A stretch of DNA of 64,000 nucleotides from Robertmurraya korlensis NBRC 107688 (GCF_001591645.1 NZ_BCVH01000001.1:124001-188000); one strand, 5' to 3'. Counted from the first letter of the stretch, positions 8,331 to 16,879 are shown. Numbers and translations are program-made. Notes: a model not told the origin generated them from the letters alone.

Positions 8331-9240
8331 ATCCTTTTTGCGAGATTATTTTTTTCGCTACTAGAGAGTGGAGAGTAGAATAGTTTACTAAAATCGTCCC
8401 TATTAGAATGGTTAAGGTGCCTAACGCGGTGTACCAAGTTAATGCTTCATGATAAAAGGTAATCCCTACTCCAACGGCAATGAGTGGTGAAATGTACAGC
8501 CATGTGGAAGGAAAGACAGGATCCGTTTTTGTCACCAGCCAGTAGTATAAACTATGTCCCACCATGGAGCCAATAACGATTAAATAAAGCAGGGAACCGA
8601 TGGAAGCCGACTGCATGAGTAAGGATGGATCCACCTTTTCAGTGACGAAGGATAAAAGGAACAACAGCCATCCGCCATGCATCATTTGAACGGCATTTAA
8701 CACGAGTGGTGAAGCGGTTATTTTGCCATTCACCTGCCTCGTATAAAGTGTTCCAGACGCGTAAAACACTTCCCCTAGGATGATGGCTAAACACCCTATG
8801 ATCCATAAGGAGTTCATTTTTAGAGAAAGGCTCGGTAAAATTAACAAAATGACTCCGAACATCCCAATTAGGCATCCAATCATGGAAGAATACGTCGTTT
8901 TCTGCTTTAGGAATAGCGTAGATAGGATTAAGATCATCATTGGTCCTGTTGCTGATAAAATGGCGGCTACTCCTGAAGAAACATACTGTTCTGCCCAATA
9001 AAGGGTCGCAAATGTGCCAAAGGTTAATCCAATTCCCGTAAAAAAGAGCTCTTTCTTAAAAAGGATTTTTAAAGATACCTTTTCCTTCCACATCATAAAT
9101 AAAAATAATAGAAACCCTGCACTAAAGAAGCGAAGTCCGGCCCCGAAAAATGGCGGGATCCCTGCATCAACCCCTATTTTAATCGCTAAAAACGTGGTGC
9201 CAAAAATAAAACACATGAGTACATAAAACAAAATAATCAT
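8329..9240 (-). CDS. EamA/DMT-family transporter
   Basis: 303 residues with ten hydrophobic segments arranged as two EamA repeats. The N-terminal motif FGTTFLAIKIGVDAGIPP and a later FYASGTLYTRQ are typical of the drug/metabolite transporter family. ATG 9240 is preferred to ATG 9246 because AAGGAGG (minus strand, about 9255-9249) is seven bases before 9240 and only one before 9246. It is divergent from a MocR-type regulator. Such pairs are common, and the regulator usually controls the neighbouring exporter in response to an amino-acid-like ligand. The substrate is unknown. Confidence 0.88.
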   Translation of the reverse strand: MIILFYVLMCFIFGTTFLAIKIGVDAGIPPFFGAGLRFFSAGFLLFLFMMWKEKVSLKILFKKELFFTGIGLTFGTFATLYWAEQYVSSGVAAILSATGPMMILILSTLFLKQKTTYSSMIGCLIGMFGVILLILPSLSLKMNSLWIIGCLAIILGEVFYASGTLYTRQVNGKITASPLVLNAVQMMHGGWLLFLLSFVTEKVDPSLLMQSASIGSLLYLIVIGSMVGHSLYYWLVTKTDPVFPSTWLYISPLIAVGVGITFYHEALTWYTALGTLTILIGTILVNYSTLHSLVAKKIISQKG

Positions 9241-9277
9241 TTCCATTCCTCCTTGCCCCTAATCTTACAACCTGAGG

Positions 9278-9308
9278 AATAGAACAGTTGCTGAACAATA
9301 GAACAGTT
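9278..9308. promoter_or_regulatory. direct-repeat operator between transporter and MocR regulator
   Basis: AATAGAACAGTT occurs exactly twice, at 9278-9289 and 9297-9308, with starts 19 bases apart. This is close to two helical turns, so both copies face the same side of the DNA. The second copy overlaps the expected -35 of a promoter with -10 TACAAT at 9324-9329. MocR proteins are known to bind direct repeats in such divergent spacers. Confidence 0.7.
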
Positions 9309-9354
9309 ACAGGGAAATCATGGTACAATCAACGTCATAGAGGGAGGTTAGAGA

Positions 9355-10755
9355 ATGAATAAGCAGGGTCAACGAAAATACCTTTTTGAAGAAATTTACG
9401 AGTCTATCTTACAACGTATAGAGCGATCGGACTGGAAGGCTGGGGAAAAGCTCCCATCGATTCGGGAATTATCCTTGGAGCTGAATGTTCATCGGCTGAC
9501 AGTATTTAAAGCGTACCAATTGCTTAAGCAACAAGGGAAGGTATTGGTAAAAGACAAGTCAGGCTACTATGTGAAGGGTAACTCCGACTCCACCGATACG
9601 GATATGTCTTTCCAGGCGAATAAAAAAAGGTATAACCTCTCAGATATCCATCAGCAAAGTGTTGAGTATCAGTTTTCGAAAGCCTTGATTGACCCGAACT
9701 TACTGCCCAATCATTTTCTATCAGATTACGTAAAAAAGGTATTTGATTTATATCCTAAGGTGTTGTCCACATACTCTACCGTACAAGGTGATATAGAATT
9801 ACGTGAGGTATTAGCTGATTATTTTACAAAGCGTTATAAAACGTACTTATCCCATGAGGATATCCTTATTACTTCGGGTTCTCAACAAGCGATTCATTTA
9901 ATATCACAACTATTTCTTAGTCCTAGAGATACCGTACTAATTGAGAGGCCCACCTATAGTGCGGCCATCGATATTTTTAAAAGTCAACAGGCACAGATGC
10001 TTACTGTTGATATCCACCCAGATGGATACGATTTAGAGCAAGTTGAAATGTTGATGAAAACATACAAACCAAGACTTTTTTATGTGAATCCCACTTTTCA
10101 TAATCCAACCGGCTACACGGTTCCCACAGCCCAACGAAAGAAATTAGTTGAATTGGCCGAACAATATCACTGTTTCATTGTCGAGGATGATGCCTACCAC
10201 GATATCTATTTCGAACAGGTTCCACCACCACCGTTGTATACATTTGATACAGCAGGTGTGGTTCTCTATGTTCGGAGCTTTTGCAAGTATGTATCACCTG
10301 GGTTACGAGTAGCGGCTGTCGTTTTCCCGCCTAATCTTAAGGAAGGGTTGTTTACAGCGAAAGCGCTCGCCGATAATGGCTCGCCACTTCTCAATCAAAA
10401 GATCTTTCTTCATTATTTTTCTTCACCAAGACTACAACAGCATTTGGAAAAGCTTCGAATCGCCCTTCAAATTCGCAAGGAAATTATGGAGGAGGAGCTT
10501 AAGCAGACAAATTGGAGCTGGGTGAGCCCGAATGGGGGACTTAATTTATGGATCCAGCTTCCGACTGATCTACCGACAGATCAGCTTTTACCAAAAGCAA
10601 TAGAACACTCGGTTTCGTTTGTTCCTGGATTGATTTTTGACCCGTTACAAGAACAATTTTCCTCCTCACTTCGTCTAAGCTATTCCTATGCGAATGAAGT
10701 GCAACTGAGAGCGGGGATAAGAAGGTTAATAGACTTGGTAAATACGTATACATGA
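9355..10755 (+). CDS. MocR-family PLP-dependent transcriptional regulator
   Basis: 466 residues. A GntR-type winged helix-turn-helix (about 1-75, with AGEKLPSIRELSLELNVHRL) is joined to a fold-I aminotransferase-like domain. The latter shows SGSQQAIHL, NPTFHNPTGYT, VEDDAYHDIY and the PLP lysine in SFCKYVSPGLR (about 311). MocR proteins use PLP and an amino-type effector to switch transcription. ATG 9355 follows GAGGGAGGTTAGAGA. It faces the EamA transporter across the direct repeats at 9278-9308, which suggests control of that gene and of itself. The effector is not known. Confidence 0.92.
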   Translation: MNKQGQRKYLFEEIYESILQRIERSDWKAGEKLPSIRELSLELNVHRLTVFKAYQLLKQQGKVLVKDKSGYYVKGNSDSTDTDMSFQANKKRYNLSDIHQQSVEYQFSKALIDPNLLPNHFLSDYVKKVFDLYPKVLSTYSTVQGDIELREVLADYFTKRYKTYLSHEDILITSGSQQAIHLISQLFLSPRDTVLIERPTYSAAIDIFKSQQAQMLTVDIHPDGYDLEQVEMLMKTYKPRLFYVNPTFHNPTGYTVPTAQRKKLVELAEQYHCFIVEDDAYHDIYFEQVPPPPLYTFDTAGVVLYVRSFCKYVSPGLRVAAVVFPPNLKEGLFTAKALADNGSPLLNQKIFLHYFSSPRLQQHLEKLRIALQIRKEIMEEELKQTNWSWVSPNGGLNLWIQLPTDLPTDQLLPKAIEHSVSFVPGLIFDPLQEQFSSSLRLSYSYANEVQLRAGIRRLIDLVNTYT

Positions 10756-10826
10756 CTTTTAGTGTTTCACCAGGGTTTATGGTACATTAGTAGTAGTAAG
10801 TTACATAGATAAGTTGGTGATCGTTT

Positions 10827-11618
10827 TTGGATAAATTAAAAGGGAAAAATATTATTATCACTGGAGCATCTTCTGGGATTGGAGAAAAGGTGGCTCTTAT
10901 GGCGGCTGAGCGTGGTGCACGGCCGATTCTTCTAGCTCGTTCGATTGACAAGCTACAAACAATCAGTGAGGAGATTAATCAAAAAACTGGTGCAAACTCC
11001 TTGTATTTTCAGTTGGATGTAGGGGATATCGACCAGGTTAAACAGGTGTTTTCACAACTAAAGCAAGAGGTTGGTCATATTGATATTCTCGTAAACAATG
11101 CGGGGTTTGGTGTATTTGACTCGTTTCACGAGGCGGATTTTACTGATATTGAAAAAATGTTTCAAGTCAACGTACTTGGTTTAATGGCTTGTACGAAAGA
11201 GGTTCTTCCTCTTATGATCGCTCAAAACTCAGGTCATATTATTAATATTGCCTCGCAAGCAGGAAAGCTTGCTACACCAAAGTCTAGTGGATATTCGGCT
11301 ACAAAGCATGCGGTGTTAGGATTCACGAATAGCTTACGATTAGAGGTTGCGAAATCAAATATTCGTGTCTCAGCCGTAAACCCTGGCCCGATTGAAACCA
11401 ATTTCTTTTCCATTGCTGATAAATCAGGGAACTATGTGAAAAGTGTGAATCGCTTCATGTTAAAATCGGATTATGTGGCCGAAAAAATCATCCAGTTGAT
11501 GCTCACGCCTAAGCGTGAGTTAAACCTTCCAGGCTGGATGAATATGGGCAGTACCATCTATAATCTCATCCCAGGACTAGCCGAACGCTTCGTTGGCGGC
11601 TTGTTTGATAAAAAATAA
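10827..11618 (+). CDS. yqjQ: short-chain dehydrogenase/reductase (YqjQ-like)
   Basis: 263 residues from TTG 10827 (KLKGKNIIITGASSGIG); the upstream ribosome site is weak. The NAD(P)-binding motif TGASSGIG is at about 12-19, NNAGFG at about 90, and the catalytic Ser and YSATK near 142 and 155. Its position before a yqzH-like gene matches yqjQ in B. subtilis, a ketoacyl-reductase-like SDR with no firm substrate. A hairpin terminator follows directly. The family is certain; the substrate is unknown. Confidence 0.88.
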   Translation: MDKLKGKNIIITGASSGIGEKVALMAAERGARPILLARSIDKLQTISEEINQKTGANSLYFQLDVGDIDQVKQVFSQLKQEVGHIDILVNNAGFGVFDSFHEADFTDIEKMFQVNVLGLMACTKEVLPLMIAQNSGHIINIASQAGKLATPKSSGYSATKHAVLGFTNSLRLEVAKSNIRVSAVNPGPIETNFFSIADKSGNYVKSVNRFMLKSDYVAEKIIQLMLTPKRELNLPGWMNMGSTIYNLIPGLAERFVGGLFDKK

Positions 11619-11645
11619 AAATCACCTTCATGGGTGATTTTTTTT
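11619..11645 (+). terminator. terminator after yqjQ-like gene
   Basis: AAATCACC and GGTGATTT form an eight-pair stem with a six-base loop, followed by eight T. The mirror A-rich flank may also serve the convergent yqzH-like gene. Confidence 0.8.
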
Positions 11646-11820
11646 AATTGGTTAGGTATTCGTATACGACGTCATTAATCAGTTCATATAAAGCAACTTG
11701 AGCTTCTTTGGCTTCTTCAACCACCTGTTTGTACAATTTCTCATAGTCCTCTTCACTTGCCTCGTGGTCGTATTGCTGAAAGCATTGTCTTAACATTTTA
11801 TAGATTAGTTTCTTTTCCAT
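11644..11820 (-). CDS. yqzH: YqzH-like small protein
   Basis: 58 residues from ATG 11820, chosen over upstream in-frame starts because GAGAGGTGTATCAA lies before it on the minus strand. The sequence is a charged helical protein ending NDVVYEYLTN, like the YqzH family found at the same place in Bacillus. No function is known. It is convergent with the SDR gene and divergent from the SOS polymerase. Confidence 0.7.
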   Translation of the reverse strand: MEKKLIYKMLRQCFQQYDHEASEEDYEKLYKQVVEEAKEAQVALYELINDVVYEYLTN

Positions 11821-11890
11821 TTGATACACCTCTCCGAGAGCATTATACCTCATTCTCATTTGTAACAGGTAATACAGAGTAAAATTACCA

Positions 11891-11951
11891 TTGAAACCGA
11901 ACGTATATTCGCTTAAGATAGAAATATACTAAAAAAGGGAACGAATGTTCC
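11891..11951 (+). promoter_or_regulatory. SOS promoter with two LexA boxes upstream of polYB
   Basis: TTGAAA (11891-11896), a 17-base spacer and TAAGAT (11914-11919) form a sigma-A promoter. Box 1, CGAACGTATATTCG (11898-11911), sits inside the spacer and differs from the Bacillus LexA consensus CGAACRNRYGTTYG at one base. Box 2, GGAACGAATGTTCC (11938-11951), is a perfect palindrome with the conserved GAAC/GTTC arms and altered outer bases. Confidence 0.85.
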
Positions 11952-11978
11952 TATTTGATGTCTGGGAGAGAGAACACG

Positions 11979-13238
11979 ATGATTAATTACAGTGAGTTGC
12001 CCCATCAAACCATTTTATGTGTCGACATGAAAAGTTTTTATGCAAGCTGTTCAGCTGTCATAGAAGGACTGGATCCACTAGAGTGTTATTTGGCCGTAAT
12101 TGGAGATAAAGAACGAGAGGGAAGTATTGTGTTAGCAGCATCCCCAAAATTAAAGAAAGAGTTTGGCATTAAAACCGGATCGAGGAAGTTTGAAATTCCA
12201 AATGATCCGAAAATTCAAGTGGTTGAGCCGAAAATGGCTACGTATTTACGAATTTCAACGGAAATCACAAAGGTGTTCCATCGATATGTGCCAAAAGAGG
12301 CGATTCATACGTATAGCGTTGATGAGAGCTTTTTAAAAATTGATGGTGCCGTTAATCTATGGGGAGATGCGTGGACCGTTGCACAAAAAATTCGAGACGA
12401 TATTGAGCGAGAGTTCCAACTCCCCTGTGCGATTGGGATTGGACCCAATATGCTACTAGCGAAGCTTTGTCTTGATTTAGAAGCGAAAAAGCAAGGAATT
12501 GCTGAATGGACATATGAGGACGTCAAAACGAAGCTTTGGAAGGTTTCTCCATTACGTGACATGTGGGGAATTGGAAGAAGGGTAGAAAAAACATTAAACG
12601 GAATGGGGATTTTTACGGTTGGTCAGCTGGCTCGCTTTGATTTGAAAAAGCTTGAGAAAAAATTTGGAATTATGGGTAATCAGCTGTACCACCATGCGTG
12701 GGGAGTGGATTTATCCGAAATTGGAGCACCGATTATGGAGGGGCAAATTAGCTTTGGAAAAAGTCAAATTTTGCTTCGTGATTACAAAGAGGAAGTAGAA
12801 ATCAAACGTGTCATTTTAGAAATGTGTGAAGAGGTCGCGAGAAGAGCACGAACCCATAAGAAGGCAGGTCGAACGATCAGTTTTGGTGTTGGTTACAGTC
12901 AGGATGAGTTTGGTGGAGGCTTTTACCGCTCAAGGTCGATTGAGGTACCGACAAACGTGACGATGGAGCTGTATGACGTTTGTCTACGTCTATTTGCTGA
13001 GCATTACGAAGGGAAAACGGTAAGAAAAATTTCTATTGCCCTCAGTAATATTAGTGACGATACAGACTATCAGTTGAATATTTTTGAACCCAATGCCTGG
13101 AAGGAAAGAGAGCTTGGCTATGTCGTGGACCGTATCCGCAATCGGTATGGACACGGAGCTCTTTTACGTGCGGTATCGTATACAGCAGCGGGAACAGCCA
13201 AGCATCGTGCCAAGCTAGTTGGCGGCCATAAGAGGTAA
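11979..13238 (+). CDS. polYB: Y-family DNA polymerase (PolYB/UvrX-like)
   Basis: Translesion DNA polymerase, 419 residues. ATG 11979 follows CTGGGAGAGAGAAC; an earlier in-frame ATG at 11955 lacks a site and would lie near the second LexA box. The palm carries CVDMKSFYASC (metal Asp about 16) and YSVDESFLKIDG (Asp-Glu about 107-108). A fingers/thumb region with helix-hairpin-helix WGIGRRVEKTLNGMGI is near 200, and a little-finger domain follows. It forms an operon with a YolD-like gene 12 bases downstream, the arrangement of yqjW-yqjX in B. subtilis. Two LexA boxes indicate DNA-damage induction. Confidence 0.93.
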   Translation: MINYSELPHQTILCVDMKSFYASCSAVIEGLDPLECYLAVIGDKEREGSIVLAASPKLKKEFGIKTGSRKFEIPNDPKIQVVEPKMATYLRISTEITKVFHRYVPKEAIHTYSVDESFLKIDGAVNLWGDAWTVAQKIRDDIEREFQLPCAIGIGPNMLLAKLCLDLEAKKQGIAEWTYEDVKTKLWKVSPLRDMWGIGRRVEKTLNGMGIFTVGQLARFDLKKLEKKFGIMGNQLYHHAWGVDLSEIGAPIMEGQISFGKSQILLRDYKEEVEIKRVILEMCEEVARRARTHKKAGRTISFGVGYSQDEFGGGFYRSRSIEVPTNVTMELYDVCLRLFAEHYEGKTVRKISIALSNISDDTDYQLNIFEPNAWKERELGYVVDRIRNRYGHGALLRAVSYTAAGTAKHRAKLVGGHKR

Positions 13239-13250
13239 GGAGGAAGAAGA

Positions 13251-13583
13251 ATGATTCGAGATAGAGGAAGAATCAAGTGGACATCCATGATGCTTCCTGA
13301 GCATGTTAAATTATTGCGCGATTGGGCGACGGAGGATTCTTACGAGAAAGAAAAGGAGATGGATGAACAAAAGCTTGAGGAAATGAACCACTTGTTATTA
13401 GCGGCGATGGAGGAGCATCAAGCGGTAATGGTTACGCATTATCGTTACAAGAAGCATGAATTGATTATCGGACAAATCCATTATTGGGATGAGCTTCAGC
13501 AAAGGCTTCATATCGTTGATCATTTTGGAGATGTTCACCGAATCCCCCTTACAAGCATTGTGGATGTTCAAATGAAAGAGTAG
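13251..13583 (+). CDS. yqjX: YolD-like protein (YqjX)
   Basis: 110 residues from ATG 13251 behind AAGGAGGAAGAAG. It starts IRDRGRIKWTSMMLPEHVKLL, the hallmark of the YolD-like family, followed by a short beta-rich C-terminal part. The family is almost always encoded directly after a Y-family polymerase, as here, and is thought to act with it or regulate it, though no molecular role is proven. It shares the SOS promoter of polYB and ends at a hairpin terminator. Confidence 0.9.
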   Translation: MIRDRGRIKWTSMMLPEHVKLLRDWATEDSYEKEKEMDEQKLEEMNHLLLAAMEEHQAVMVTHYRYKKHELIIGQIHYWDELQQRLHIVDHFGDVHRIPLTSIVDVQMKE

Positions 13584-13616
13584 AGCGGTCTTCCAAAGGG
13601 AAAACCGCTGCTTTTA
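13584..13616 (+). terminator. terminator after polYB-yqjX
   Basis: AGCGGT-CTTCC pairs with GGGAA-AACCGCT with small mismatches. GCTTTTAG follows, and the hairpin starts at the yqjX stop. Confidence 0.6.
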
Positions 13617-13617
13617 G

Positions 13618-13827
13618 TTACTCGGGAGTTCTTACTGCACGATCACGAGCCTGGAATTTTCCTTTATGCGCTCCATCGCAAAAGGGACGTTTGGACGATA
13701 AACCACAACGGCATAGAGAGAATGTTGGTTTTGTTTCAAATACATTGCCGTCCATATCAATCAATTCAACTTCACCAGTGACACGAAAAGAACCGTTGTC
13801 CATCACTTTAATCTGAACCTTTGACAA
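13618..13827 (-). CDS. CDGSH-type iron-sulfur protein
   Basis: 69 residues from TTG 13827 (minus), preceded by AGGAGTGATC. The C-terminal motif CRCGLSSKRPFCDGAH (about 39-54) has the three cysteines and one histidine that hold a [2Fe-2S] cluster in CDGSH proteins. The family is thought to handle electrons or clusters; bacterial roles are poorly known. The N-terminal half is a small beta-rich part. It stands alone between the SOS operon (convergent) and yqkB (divergent). Confidence 0.88.
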   Translation of the reverse strand: MSKVQIKVMDNGSFRVTGEVELIDMDGNVFETKPTFSLCRCGLSSKRPFCDGAHKGKFQARDRAVRTPE

Positions 13828-13956
13828 AAATGATCACTCCTACCAAAATGTAATAATATCAAAAAAAGCAAATTATGGGGCAATAAAAAAGGGCTATGAT
13901 ACAATGATTATATGAAGTGGCACAGGAAACATGATGAAAAGCTGGAGGAACAAACG

Positions 13957-14286
13957 ATGAATATTACGATAACAGAAATAGCTGCACAAAAGATTCAGGA
14001 AAAGATAAATGGAAAGCCAGGCTTTTTGAAGCTGAAGTATGATATAGAAGGCTGTGGGTGTGTAGTAAGTGGGGTACCAACTCTTTGGTTAGTGAATGAG
14101 CTAGATGAGGATGATGATACAGCCATTGAAACGAATGAGCAGACGGTTTATATCGAAAAATCAAAAGCAGTATTTCTTGATGAAGAACTAAAAATTGATT
14201 TCTCTCAGGCTGCAAATACATTCCAATTAAAAAGCGTAGGACAATACTTAAACCCAAGAATGGCCTTTGTTGATAAAACAAAATAG
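13957..14286 (+). CDS. yqkB: HesB/IscA-like protein YqkB
   Basis: 109 residues from ATG 13957, chosen over ATG 13912 because CTGGAGGAAC lies just before it. It has the HesB-like beta fold with KLKYDIEGCGCVVSG near residue 27, closely matching YqkB at this locus in B. subtilis. A-type proteins bind iron or Fe-S clusters, but this branch lacks the usual C-terminal CGCG pair, so classical cluster transfer is uncertain. It is a single gene with a terminator 15 bases downstream. Confidence 0.85.
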   Translation: MNITITEIAAQKIQEKINGKPGFLKLKYDIEGCGCVVSGVPTLWLVNELDEDDDTAIETNEQTVYIEKSKAVFLDEELKIDFSQAANTFQLKSVGQYLNPRMAFVDKTK

Positions 14287-14300
14287 AACTCATTCAACAG

Positions 14301-14336
14301 CAGATCTACATAAAAAAGTGGATCTGTTTTTCTTTT
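14301..14336 (+). terminator. terminator after yqkB
   Basis: CAGATCTAC and GTGGATCTG form a nine-pair stem with one wobble, followed by TTTTTCTTTTT. Confidence 0.8.
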
Positions 14337-14394
14337 TATAGAAAATTAGCATTTTTTGGATACTTTTTACATTGACTGATAGTGGGGGGATAAT

Positions 14395-14925
14395 ATGCGA
14401 AGTTGGCGAGGACTATTGCTAATGGGCATTGCGATTCTACTCACATCATGTCGGGCAGCAACAATAGAAGTGGCAGTGCCTTTTGAAGTAAAAGAAACCA
14501 TTGTAGAAGAAGAGCTTACGGATGGTGCAATCATCATGTATACAACCACACAAGAGCATGGGGGAGAAGAATTTGATGCGTTAAGCATTGCGTACTTGGA
14601 GGGAGATGACAGAAAAGGCTGGACGAATGAAGGAAGCAATCATTGGGAGTACAAGAAAGAAACACCACTACATCTCTATTACCGAGATATATATGATTAT
14701 AGTAATCAGGGAAAAATATTAAGTAGGTTTCAGGTTACATACGGACAAGTAGAAAGTACGGATATCGTGTCTATTGAAGGATCAGAGAACGGCAATCAAT
14801 ACACGAACCTACCTATTATTGAAAAAGAAGGGGAAAGGTATTTTTTTGAGATGAAAAAATATCCTTATATCCGAGCGCTTGATAAAGAGAAGAACGTAAT
14901 TATAGAAAAAAAGCCGAGACGATAG
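14395..14925 (+). CDS. lipoprotein of unknown function
   Basis: 176 residues from ATG 14395 behind GGGGGGATAAT. The N-terminus RSWRGLLLMGIAILLTSC ends in a good lipobox (LTSC, Cys about 19), so it should be lipid-anchored on the outer face of the membrane. The mature part is acidic and beta-rich, with no domain that I recognise. It is a single gene: upstream is the yqkB terminator, and a hairpin overlaps its own stop codon. At this place B. subtilis has yqkC, which I do not think is the same protein. Confidence 0.75.
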   Translation: MRSWRGLLLMGIAILLTSCRAATIEVAVPFEVKETIVEEELTDGAIIMYTTTQEHGGEEFDALSIAYLEGDDRKGWTNEGSNHWEYKKETPLHLYYRDIYDYSNQGKILSRFQVTYGQVESTDIVSIEGSENGNQYTNLPIIEKEGERYFFEMKKYPYIRALDKEKNVIIEKKPRR

Positions 14926-14945
14926 AAAGTGTCTCGGCTTGTTTC
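14911..14945. terminator. hairpin between lipoprotein gene and yqkD
   Basis: AAGCCGAGAC (14911-14920) pairs perfectly with GTCTCGGCTT (14931-14940). The T-tract is weak on the plus strand, and runs of T on the minus strand favour ending yqkD. It includes the lipoprotein stop codon. Confidence 0.6.
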
Positions 14946-15870
14946 ATTCTTTGTTTAGAAGGGGAGAGAACACAAAATCATGGAGAAATTCATCAATGAC
15001 TTGTTCATAGTCCTCTTTGTTTTCGTTTAACGATTGGGCATGCACCCCTTTTTCCGCAAGAAATAATTTTTTAGGTCCTTGCTTTTTTTCAAACAGGGCT
15101 TGCGTCATGGTTGGAAGAATAAAATCATCCTTTTTACTGTGAACGAAAAGGATCGGTTTTTTAATCGCATCGATAACGGTAATAGGTGCAATGCTTTGCA
15201 AGGAGTAACGGTCCCGTACGCGGAGGAACAAATCAGCGACAGGAAGAAACATCTTTCCAGGTAATCTTAATTCACGCTTTAGGCGATACGCAAGCTGCTC
15301 CTTAAAGTCGGAAAAAGGACAATCAGCAATGTAAAAATCAGCACCATCCTCAAGCATTCCTGCATACAAAAGCATGGTTGCTGCCCCCATTGATTCCCCA
15401 TGAATACCAAAAAGGAGATGTGGACCTTGGTCAGCTTTTAACCAGTCAACAACCGCTTTTAAATCAAATTTTTCATAATGACCATAACTAGTTGTTTTTC
15501 CTCCCGACTCCCCGTGGCGTCGATGATCATAAATGACGGCGTTAAACCCTCTTTCAATAAACAAGTTCATATATTTAATCGAATTAACTTTGTTTTCGGT
15601 TACTCCATGACAAATAATTACGTACTTCTTTGTATGATGGGGTTCTAACACGATTGCTTTTAAGTTGTAACCAAATGGAGAGGTGATAAGTACTTCTCGT
15701 TTTGGAATACGTTCAAAATCCTCTGGATTGTATCGACCTGCCGTCTGTTCACGGTCAACGACGAAGAGAGAATCCTTCGTTCTCATGTACATTAGTCGAT
15801 TCGAAAAATAAAGGCCAAAGGTTATCAAAAATAGAAAGAATGCAAAAAGGAAACGGAGTGCTTTTCTCAG
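14944..15870 (-). CDS. yqkD: alpha/beta hydrolase YqkD, probable CTG start
   Basis: The protein is 308 residues if read from CTG 15870 (minus), which sits eight bases after GGAGGG (15884-15879). The next standard start, TTG 15828, has no ribosome site and would cut the hydrophobic anchor (RKALRFLFAFFLFLITFGLYF) in half. The hydrolase core has the HG motif (ICHGVTEN), the nucleophile elbow GIHGESMG (Ser about 140), an Asp in VHSKKDD and a late His in GVHAQ. B. subtilis YqkD has the same anchor and order. It is probably a membrane-tethered serine hydrolase facing out; the substrate is unknown. Confidence 0.8.
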   Translation of the reverse strand: MRKALRFLFAFFLFLITFGLYFSNRLMYMRTKDSLFVVDREQTAGRYNPEDFERIPKREVLITSPFGYNLKAIVLEPHHTKKYVIICHGVTENKVNSIKYMNLFIERGFNAVIYDHRRHGESGGKTTSYGHYEKFDLKAVVDWLKADQGPHLLFGIHGESMGAATMLLYAGMLEDGADFYIADCPFSDFKEQLAYRLKRELRLPGKMFLPVADLFLRVRDRYSLQSIAPITVIDAIKKPILFVHSKKDDFILPTMTQALFEKKQGPKKLFLAEKGVHAQSLNENKEDYEQVIDEFLHDFVFSPLLNKE

Positions 15871-15931
15871 GCGAACATCCCTCCGGTAATCATGTTTTAC
15901 TTAATTTTACCATTCTTGAGGAATTTAAAAC

Positions 15932-15963
15932 AAAAAAAGCTTAGAAGAAATCTAAGCTTTTTG
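15932..15963. terminator. terminator of the HMG-CoA lyase gene
   Basis: AAAAAGCTTAGA and TCTAAGCTTTTT form a perfect stem with a short loop. The T-run on the minus strand serves the lyase gene, whose stop codon lies inside the arm. Confidence 0.8.
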
Positions 15964-16854
15964 CAGAAGAGTATAATAGGAGCTTGTAATTGGTTTTGGG
16001 AGATGAGGAACGATTCCCTCAATGGCCTGAAAAAGAAGAGGCAATTGTATTCCCGTTTGAATGCCCATTCTCTCAAGCATGTAAACAACATCCTCAGTTG
16101 CTACATTACCAGATGCACCGGGAGCAAATGGACAACCACCAATCCCTCCTGCAGATGTATCAAATCGTGAAACTCCAGCTTGAAGAGCAGCAAAAATATT
16201 GGCCAGAGCCATTCCTCGGGTGTCATGAAAATGGGCTGTAATGAGTGTTTCTGAAAAGAGGCTAGTGAGTTTTGAAAACAATGAGTACGATTCATGTGGA
16301 GCAGCCATACCAATCGTATCGGCAACGCTTAGTTCATCAGCACCAGCTTGAACAAATTGTTGGCAAAGTTGTATGGTATCTTCTTCATTAATATGTCCTT
16401 CAAAGGGACAATAAAAAGCAGTAGATATACAGGTTCGAACGAAACACCCTAGCTCTTTAAGCTCTTTTACAATCGGAAGAAGCTCTTCTCTCGCCTGAGT
16501 AGTTGTTCGGTTTATATTCTTTTGATTAAAGCTATTACTCACTCCAATGAATATAGCAATATCTTTACAATTTGATCCTAGAGCACGCTCTATACCTGCA
16601 CGGTTTGGGGCCAGGACAATGGTCCGAACTTGATTATCAAGGGAGTGTAAGGCAACCTCCTCTGCATCCCGCATTTGAGGAATCCATTTTGGTGAAACGA
16701 AAGAAGACACCTCCATTTCTTTCACCCCAGCTATCTTTAAATCAGTAATAAATTGATTTTTCGCATCAGTCGGAATAAAAACGCTTACATTTTGAAGGCC
16801 GTCACGAGGACCTACTTCAATGATTGTCACTGTCTTAGGTAAATCAATCGTCAT
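15952..16854 (-). CDS. yngG: hydroxymethylglutaryl-CoA lyase
   Basis: This enzyme splits 3-hydroxy-3-methylglutaryl-CoA to acetoacetate and acetyl-CoA, the last step of leucine breakdown. 300 residues, the normal length. TIM-barrel motifs: EVGPRDGLQN (catalytic Arg-Asp about 17-18), HFHDTRGMA (metal His pair), and the lid motif GGCPFAPGASGN, whose Cys is catalytic in the family. ATG 16854 follows GGGGTGAAAAAA. It is divergent from scoAB, which activates acetoacetate, so the two form one ketone-body route. A sigma-E-like promoter lies upstream. Confidence 0.93.
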   Translation of the reverse strand: MTIDLPKTVTIIEVGPRDGLQNVSVFIPTDAKNQFITDLKIAGVKEMEVSSFVSPKWIPQMRDAEEVALHSLDNQVRTIVLAPNRAGIERALGSNCKDIAIFIGVSNSFNQKNINRTTTQAREELLPIVKELKELGCFVRTCISTAFYCPFEGHINEEDTIQLCQQFVQAGADELSVADTIGMAAPHESYSLFSKLTSLFSETLITAHFHDTRGMALANIFAALQAGVSRFDTSAGGIGGCPFAPGASGNVATEDVVYMLERMGIQTGIQLPLLFQAIEGIVPHLPKPITSSYYTLLQKA

Positions 16855-16879
16855 GTTTTTTTCACCCCTTCATACGTTA

